DNA of 64,000 bases from Tillus elongatus (Eukaryota; Arthropoda; Insecta; Coleoptera; Cleridae), in the NCBI GenBank assembly GCA_964006375.1, contig OZ023264.1, forward strand, positions 172,458,295 to 172,522,294, given 5' to 3'. A model generated the notes under the pieces. The model saw only the letters and a list, made by a program, of their open reading frames with translations. It made no database searches and was not told the DNA's origin. The position numbers were made by a program, and so were the translations under genes. Below, piece after piece: positions 56,982 to 64,000 of this stretch. Each line of letters opens with the position of its first letter. Position 1 is the stretch's first letter.

Positions 56982-57292
56982 GGACGCAGCAAGTGCGTTA
57001 CGGTAGTGAATTTTCATAAAACTATTTTTTAATAGCAATAGTGTGTGTTTTTTTTAAAGAAAGCAGGCATCAAATTTGGTTATCAGTATAATCTATATAG
57101 TAAAAACAATGTGCCATGTTTCATCAAAATAACTTTATTGTTTGAAAATGCAGAAAAATTTCCGAAAGTAAACTTAAAGTGTTCCCGAAAAAACTTGTTT
57201 TTTGGTCAACCTTATAGGTTAATAGCAAATTGAGCTATTCAAGTATTAAGCATTTGATCAAAATTCGCTACCATAACGCACTTACTGCGTCC
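56982..57292 (+). mobile_element. MITE family M, complete copy (311 bp)
   Basis: Ends ggacgcagcaagtgcgttac and, on the minus strand, ggacgcagtaagtgcgttat. Interior as in the 29157 copy (in the opposite orientation). It contains a 62-codon chance frame. Confidence 0.8.
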
Positions 57293-58170
<878 letters not shown>

Positions 58171-58473
58171 TTTATTTTTCTTTGAATGCCTGTAACTTTT
58201 TTGTCATTTAACCTACGGAGCTAAATTTATGGTAGGTGACTTTCCTTTAATGATATAAACCCGTGTATGAAATTTGGTTGCCCTTACTTTGTTAATTTTG
58301 GAGATATAAATTTTTTTCGATTTTTTTCGAAATAAAACACAAAATTTTCCGGGAAAATCTCGTCGGATTTTCCTGGCTAACGAACTTATCCAAGCGACTT
58401 GCGAAAGGAAGGTATGTGAAAAATTTTATCAAAATCGGTCCATTATTTTTTAAGTTATAGGTGTGACACATAA

Positions 58474-58571
<98 letters not shown>

Positions 58572-58769
58572 GAAACTGACCTCGGATTTGGGTTCCAGGA
58601 TTCCTAAATAGCGCTCATTTGAAGAAATTTTTTCAAAATTCGAAAGTCGTGATCTCCTCATGACTGAATTTTTTTTAAGAAAATTTACTAAAAGGTAACA
58701 TTGTAATAGAAATATTTTGAGGTAATAGCTTTCCAAAAGTTTCATCCGAAAGAGCACCATCTGGTGGCA

Positions 58770-59010
58770 AGAATAAGAAATAAAAAAATATGATATAAGT
58801 TGTACTGGAAAAAAACTTTCGAATGTTTTTTTCCCGAAGCTCTTGTTGCCATAGTTACCGAAATATGAATGTCGCTCACCTAATGAGTCACCCTGTAAAT
58901 CTCTTTTTACCACTGTTACATATGTTGTATGAGGTACTATGAAAGTATGCTAGTTTTATTCGTGGCCGCTAAAAAAGTTGTGATCCCAAAACCCTATGTA
59001 AAATGACCAT
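58770..59010 (-). repeat. Inverted composite unit, right
   Basis: Complement of 56386-56640. The mariner-like end here is CAGGGTGACTCATTAGGTGA on the minus strand, ending at 58895 next to TA. Confidence 0.75.
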
Positions 59011-59685
59011 ACCCCCTTAAAAAACAAAATCGGTGAAATAAAACACAATTTTACTCATACTTTCTCTAATAACAATGCCAGCTTGCGCAAGACAAACTGG
59101 TTTGACAATTATTGAAAGAATTCAGTGATTTGATTATCGAGAGTAAATGAAAAACCAATCCTTTCCATTACGCCATCGGATTTTCTACGAATGGGAGTTC
59201 CGTTGCTGATCAGATAAAAAGACTAAGCTTTAATTGTTTCGTAATTCATTTATAATCACGTTATTCATTCCAAAAGATTCAAACTTTTTACACGATTTTA
59301 GAATTAGCGGTTGATGTTTATAGGTCAATTCTCATTTTCCAGCTGCTCGATTATCGATTCAGAGGATTTGTATTGGTGTTTCTGCTTTTCAGAATAAAAG
59401 CGCCAAACTTGAGTTTAGCGTCAGATGCTCACCATTATTACTTTCAGATTTATTAAAATTTTACGACAATTTTTAAGTTATAGTGGCACAAGGCTGGAAG
59501 GTTCTAAAGACGTACAAGGATTTCTACCATGTTGTTTAACAAGTAGACATTTTGGAATCAAAGACTTGCCCTTTTTGGCTGAAATGAGTTTGTCGACAAA
59601 AGATCACAATGTACCAAAGAAGTAATATCGATGGTAATATCCATATAACTGTCAGAAATGATAATTTTTTCTAAAAAAAAAGCCT
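59011..59685. other. No recognisable gene
   Basis: Nothing recognised. Confidence 0.4.
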
Positions 59686-59995
59686 GGACGCAACAACTGC
59701 GTTATGTAAGTGAACCTTCATAAAAATGTTTTTAAAAGCAAATAATGTCTTTCTAATGCAAGGAGGCATCAATCTGATCACCGATATAACCTATATAGTA
59801 GAAACAATGTACCATATTTTAACAAAATTACTTGTTGTTTGAAAAAGTAAAAAAAAATTCCGCAAATAAACTTAAAACGTTTCCGAGAAACCTGGTTTCC
59901 TAGCCAACAAACCTTAGGTTAATAATAGCAAATTGAGTTATGGAAAGTAGAAGCATTTAATGAGAACTCGCTACCAAAACGCACTTACTGTGTCT
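59686..59995 (+). mobile_element. MITE family M, diverged complete copy (310 bp)
   Basis: Ends ggacgcaacaactgcgttat and, on the minus strand, agacacagtaagtgcgtttt. Interior as in the other copies. Followed, as at 57293, by acatgcataatatttcgttt. Confidence 0.75.
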
Positions 59996-60133
59996 CGATT
60001 TTCTTAAAAACATGCATAATATTTCGTTTAACAATGCAAAAATGCAATAATAGAAGGGTGTTCGAATAAATAACACTTTTTCCGGCATCTTGTATAATAA
60101 CAATTATATTGAGCTTTACCGTACAAATACGTC

Positions 60134-60229
<96 letters not shown>

Positions 60230-60640
60230 GTGTGTGTGTGTGTAAACACATAAAAACTGAAACGAAACCCGGATATGAATCCTAGTTAGTGGGCCTAGTT
60301 TCTAGGAAAATTAGCTAAAAATTATAGACCGTTAAACCATAAATTTAACTAAAACTATCGCCAAAGCGTCAGAGAAAGGGTATAATTGAAATGAAATTTC
60401 TGGAAATGTTTTAGTAAAATGAAGGATATTTACGGTTGAAGTTGCAACATAAGCGTTTGCAGGACAATCTTCTTGCGACATTTTCTTTACACATCCCGTA
60501 TTTGTTTCAGGTTCGTTGCCAAAATGTTGATAATTTTTATGTTTTAAATCGCGACTTTGACGTTTTAAGGAAAATCCCATTCTTTTTCTTTAAATACCTT
60601 TAATGTTTTTTTAGTGTATTAAAAAAACTCAGGACCCCTG
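59996..60640 (-). repeat. Third composite repeat copy, TA tract 60138-60226
   Basis: Same order as 57293-58170 but shorter: acatgcataatatttcg, a TA tract ending in TG repeats, an R end (ccggatatgaatcctag), then gcgtcagagaaagggtataa, acatttcctttacaca-like and ttttaaatcgcgactttgac. Confidence 0.65.
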
Positions 60641-60849
60641 GAACTCAAATTCGATATTGATTTCAGACTTTATATGTCCATATATATATTATATGTCCTT
60701 TATGTTTTTTGAAGAGCAACTAAATTATTTCATTTAGTTCATTCCGATGCTACGGTGGAAATTTCACATACATAGTACTGACATAAAAACTGCTTACAAA
60801 ATTATTACAATTTCCTTTTTTATTTATAGCTACCAATAACTTCTCAGAA

Positions 60850-61211
60850 AGAATCTCGTTGGTTCATGGGTAAGAACGTGTGCCTCTGAACCGAAGGGTA
60901 CTGGGTTCGATCCCAGAGTACTCCTTTCACTTTTTCAGTACAAACTGTAACATTAAGATCAACCGAGGTTCTGGCATTGTACTTGAGCGCGTTGAATGTC
61001 TGCACGTTCCGCCCTTCGGTGGTGGCGTAATGCCGTCGGTCCCGTGTCCATGCGATGTTGGGCACGTTAAAGATCCCTACCCTCCTTACAGAAAGGCAGG
61101 GTTTCGGCAAAATTTCCAGGATAGTGAGGTGAAACTGCTCCCTGGCGTCGGTGATTGGCCATAGTTGCGGAAATAGGCCGACGTTAAAGAAACAAAAAAA
61201 CACACACACAC
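60850..61211 (+). mobile_element. tRNA-derived SINE, copy C (about 362 bp)
   Basis: Complete: head aatctcgttggttcatgggt, B-box-like GGGTTCGATCCC, body cgttccgcccttcggtg, gggcacgttaaagatccct, gtgattggccatagttgcgg, tail aaagaaacaaaaaaac then (CA)n. Flanked by a 12 bp duplication with one mismatch: AACTTCTCAGAA (60838-60849) and AACTTATCAGAA (61212-61223). Confidence 0.9.
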
Positions 61212-61513
61212 AACTTATCAGAACAATTTAGGTGTCAACGTTGGCTACACTATCAATGGTCTATTACCATTGGATAATGAATATTTTGGAAATACGTTCC
61301 CGTCTGTGGTATTTTGATTTACATTAATTTTTTGCGGTTATGTATTTTCTTCAATATTAATTTGTTTTAAATAATAATATCTACATTCGTCTTTTCGATT
61401 GTAATTTTAATTATTTATTGTTTAAAGCAATCCTCATTATCATTATTTCTTTCTAATTTTTACTGTCACGTCAGTAATCTTCCTTTTCTAGTGCCAAGCT
61501 CTATACTACTGCC

Positions 61514-61516
<3 letters not shown>

Positions 61517-61593
<77 letters not shown>
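61517..61593. repeat. (TA)n microsatellite, about 77 bp
   Basis: The mariner at 61594 begins exactly at its right edge. Confidence 0.95.
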
Positions 61594-61596
<3 letters not shown>

Positions 61597-63759
61597 GCTG
61601 TTTCAAAAAACATGCACCATCGCTCGTGGGGCAATTCCTTACTAAAAAATAAGAAAAAAGTTCCTGTGCACATGGGCCCGGAAACGAATAGTTTCCAATA
61701 TACAGGGAGTTGAATTTTAATTTTTTTTAAATTTTTTTATAAATAATTTCAAAACCACTGGATTGATTTTAATGAAACTTGAAACTTGAAAGTGTATTAT
61801 GAAAGTGCATATTTTCAAGTGACAATCTACTTACAACTGCGTCAGTGGCGTGCGTACGCGGCAACTGTAAACATTCATTTGGGGAAAAAATATGTGCGCC
61901 ACTGTCTTTTTCCAATTTTGATACATCAGTTATGAAGCTTATTACATAAGCCACAAAAGCTGCCTCCTGGTATTTTTTCGTTCAGGGTATCTCTTAGGAG
62001 ATATGATTAATTTTATAAAAAGGGGCAAAGTACCGATTCGTTGGAGTAATGAAAACAATAATCGTAAAGTGCCATGAAACTATAATTTTTGACAGTTCTC
62101 TAAATTCTACAATTTTGAAGTGCTTTGCAGGCGTCAAAAGAGTTTTCGTGCTATTCTTTAAATTTTAATACGGTGCAGTATTTTCGTTTTTAGTTATTTG
62201 TTGATACTGAGTTGCTCATTAATATTATTTCCTCCTCTCAAGATGGTTTTCATTAAGTACACTTCAGCGGATTTGACTGATATGTTGTTAATTTATGGAC
62301 AAACAAGTCAAAATGCTAGACAAGCTGTGCGAGTTTATCAGGAAACTTATCCGCAAAGAAGAATTCCTGACAAAAATATTTTCCCACATTTGAGAGAAAC
62401 TGGTTCTTTAAAACCTTTAAAAGCTGACTCTGGACGCAAAAGATACCGCCGATCTGTACGAGTTGAAGAGGCAATATTAAATAGAGTTGAACGTGATCCT
62501 AGTACAAGTACGAGAATTGTTGCCACCGAACTGGGTAATATTTCGGCATCATCAGTTCACAGAACTCTGAAGGATCAAAGTTTGTATCCCTATCATTTTA
62601 CACGTGTCCAGGAACTTCTACCTAGAGACTTTCAACCAAGGGTAATGTTTTGTCAGTGGTTCTTAAACAAACTTAGGCACGATCAACATTTTTCTAAACG
62701 TGTACTATTTACTGATGAGGCGTCATTTACGCGAAAAGGTATCGTAAATTTGCACAATTTACATACATGGGCCGATGAAAACCCACACTCTCTAAGAGTT
62801 GGAAATTCGCAGTATCAATTTTCCATCAATATTTGGGCTGCTATTATTGAAAATCACATAATTGGTCCTGTTGTTCTACCGAATCGTCTTGACCATGAAT
62901 CATATTTAAACTTTTTACAAAATGATTTGCCGTTGTTACTACCGCTTTTTATGAGAAATGGTACAATGTGGTTCGAGAATGATGGTGCGCCCGCACATTT
63001 TGCAGCAGTTGTAAGAACATATTTAGCCAACACATACGGTCACCGATGGATTGGTCGTGGAGGTCCGGTGTCATGGCCACCTCGATCTCCGGATCTGAAT
63101 CCTCTCGATTTTTATTTGTGGGGTCATTTAAAAGAAATAGTGTATAAAACACCAGTAAATACACGAGAAAAATTGTTGGGAAGAATAGAATATGCATTTG
63201 ACAGCATTAGAGAAGATTAAAATATTTGCAGAAGAGTAAGAAGATCTTTGCGCAGAAGGTTAAATAATTGTAACGACGCTAATGGTGCTCACTTTCAACA
63301 TTTTCTTTAGCTTTGTTATTAAAATCAATTGAGTAATGTACAAAAAACAAGAGTTTGGAAAAATCATGGTGTGTTTACGATTACTTTTTTCATTTTTTAT
63401 TTTTATTTTTTATTTATCATTTTTATCAATGTTTGTAATATTCATTTCAATGTTTATCACCAATAAGTTTTACGTAGGTTAGTTATTTGCACGTTTATTG
63501 CTGTAATGTTTACTGTATGTTTTGTTTTTCATATTCTTATGGTTGCAGTAAACATATATTATTATTATTATTATTACGCCGACTAATCGGTACTTTGCCC
63601 CTTTTTATAAAATTAATCATATCTCCTAGGGGATACCCTGAACGAAAAAATACCAGGAGGCAGCTTTTGTGGCTTATGTAATAACAGTAACTTTTTTTCT
63701 TATTTTTTTAGTAAGGAATTGCCCCACGAGCGATGGTGCATGTTTTTTGAAACAGCCTG
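61594..63759 (+). mobile_element. Mariner-like element, 2166 bp, best preserved
   Basis: Both ends read CAGGCTGTTTCAAAAAACAT and the outer 70 bp are almost identical, flanked by TA on each side. Further in, ttacataagccacaaaagct and gagatatgattaattttata also pair. The left arm has about 280 extra bases between the outer and inner blocks (61664-61944), absent on the right. A short (TTA)n run lies at 63559-63577. Confidence 0.93.
62243..63310 (+). pseudogene. DD41D mariner transposase, one premature stop
   Basis: Starting at the Met of MVFIKYTSADLTDML (an upstream in-frame ATG at 62198 is not conserved), 325 codons are open. Residues 1-110 form two helix-turn-helix modules with a basic GRKRYRR linker. 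Catalytic Asp158 lies in LFTDEASF, Asp247 in WFENDGAPAH and Asp289 in RSPDLNPLDFYLWG; 41 residues separate the last two. A TAA at 63218-63220 interrupts the frame, and 29 further codons in the same frame, ending GAHFQHFL and TAG at 63308, supply the usual C-terminus. All catalytic residues are present. The enzyme would cut and paste DNA at TA sites in the nucleus. The loss of about 30 C-terminal residues probably, but not certainly, inactivates it. Confidence 0.92.
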
Positions 63760-63761
63760 TA

Positions 63762-64000
63762 TATATTTATGGCAAACAAATAAAACATTTTTACTGACAT
63801 TACCCATTCGCTATTATTTAAAGAATGTTTTTTAAGACTTTGGAAATAATGTTTGTGTTTTTTGCATAAAAGGTACGTAGAGTAATATTTCTTTGAATAA
63901 CCTACCTAGCTACAAAAGTTCAACCACTAATTATTGAAACTGCATTATTTTATGCTTTGTCAGGTTTTACAATGCAAAATTTATATAAGCTAGTTCTAAG
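63762..64000. other. Right flank, no feature
   Basis: AT-rich DNA to the end of the window. Nothing recognised. Confidence 0.5.

Overview
The window looks like AT-rich nuclear DNA from an insect, probably a repeat-laden genome with very long introns or intergenic regions. The evidence is a nuclear copy of mitochondrial DNA with the standard insect order nad1 / trnS(UGA) / cob, several DD41D-type mariner-like transposons, Penelope-like elements, LINEs, a tRNA-derived SINE, and one immunoglobulin-type exon resembling insect sidestep-family genes. I cannot name the order; a beetle-like genome would fit. No intact host gene is present. By my tally about 2.5 kb (roughly 4 percent) is pure TA dinucleotide in 27 tracts, and most short open frames over those tracts are artefacts.

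Layout. 1-3770: low-information DNA, a perfect hairpin, a large palindrome set between two TA tracts, and an inverted-repeat MITE. 3770-7795: a degenerate mariner-derived foldback followed by a decayed 2.03 kb mariner-like element with 330 bp terminal inverted repeats. 8866-9905: 3' end of a Penelope-like element (GIY-YIG endonuclease plus a terminal repeat with a hammerhead-like motif). 10350-10760: a GC-richer minisatellite. 11409-14902: a giant inverted repeat around three TA tracts. 16311-20680: LINE fragments, one of which received a mitochondrial insertion that in turn received a SINE. 21941-23503: a foldback with about 600 bp arms. 26695-28140: a deleted mariner with an intact TA duplication, then a CR1-like LINE fragment. 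28140-30000: a composite repeat and two 250-310 bp MITEs. 30252-30362: the single intact-looking host exon. 31420-35450: a mariner fossil, a putative LTR with heat-shock elements, and a LINE interrupted by a 415 bp promoter-bearing insert. 39015-45110: the richest block: an unfilled paralogous site, LINE 3' end, a pseudogene of the UPF0193 (EVG1/C22orf23) family, a young LTR element apparently built for self-priming, and a 2.36 kb mariner with an intron inserted in the second copy of the duplicated site. 46260-51070: LINE endonuclease, LTR/PBS fragment, TA-bearing repeats, Penelope RT fragment, SINE. 52120-61211: more TA-bearing repeats, MITEs and a SINE. 61594-63759: the best preserved mariner, one stop codon short of an open transposase.

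The sequences do not form a pathway; they form a layered insertion record. Elements that target TA dinucleotides sit at the edges of TA tracts, the TA tracts are the hypervariable core of one dispersed repeat family (called R here), and that family shares its terminal motif with a small MITE family (called M here). The observations most likely to be new are the self-priming LTR arrangement, the hammerhead-like motifs in the Penelope repeats, and the R/M repeat system. All coordinates of repeat boundaries are by eye and may be off by a few bases.
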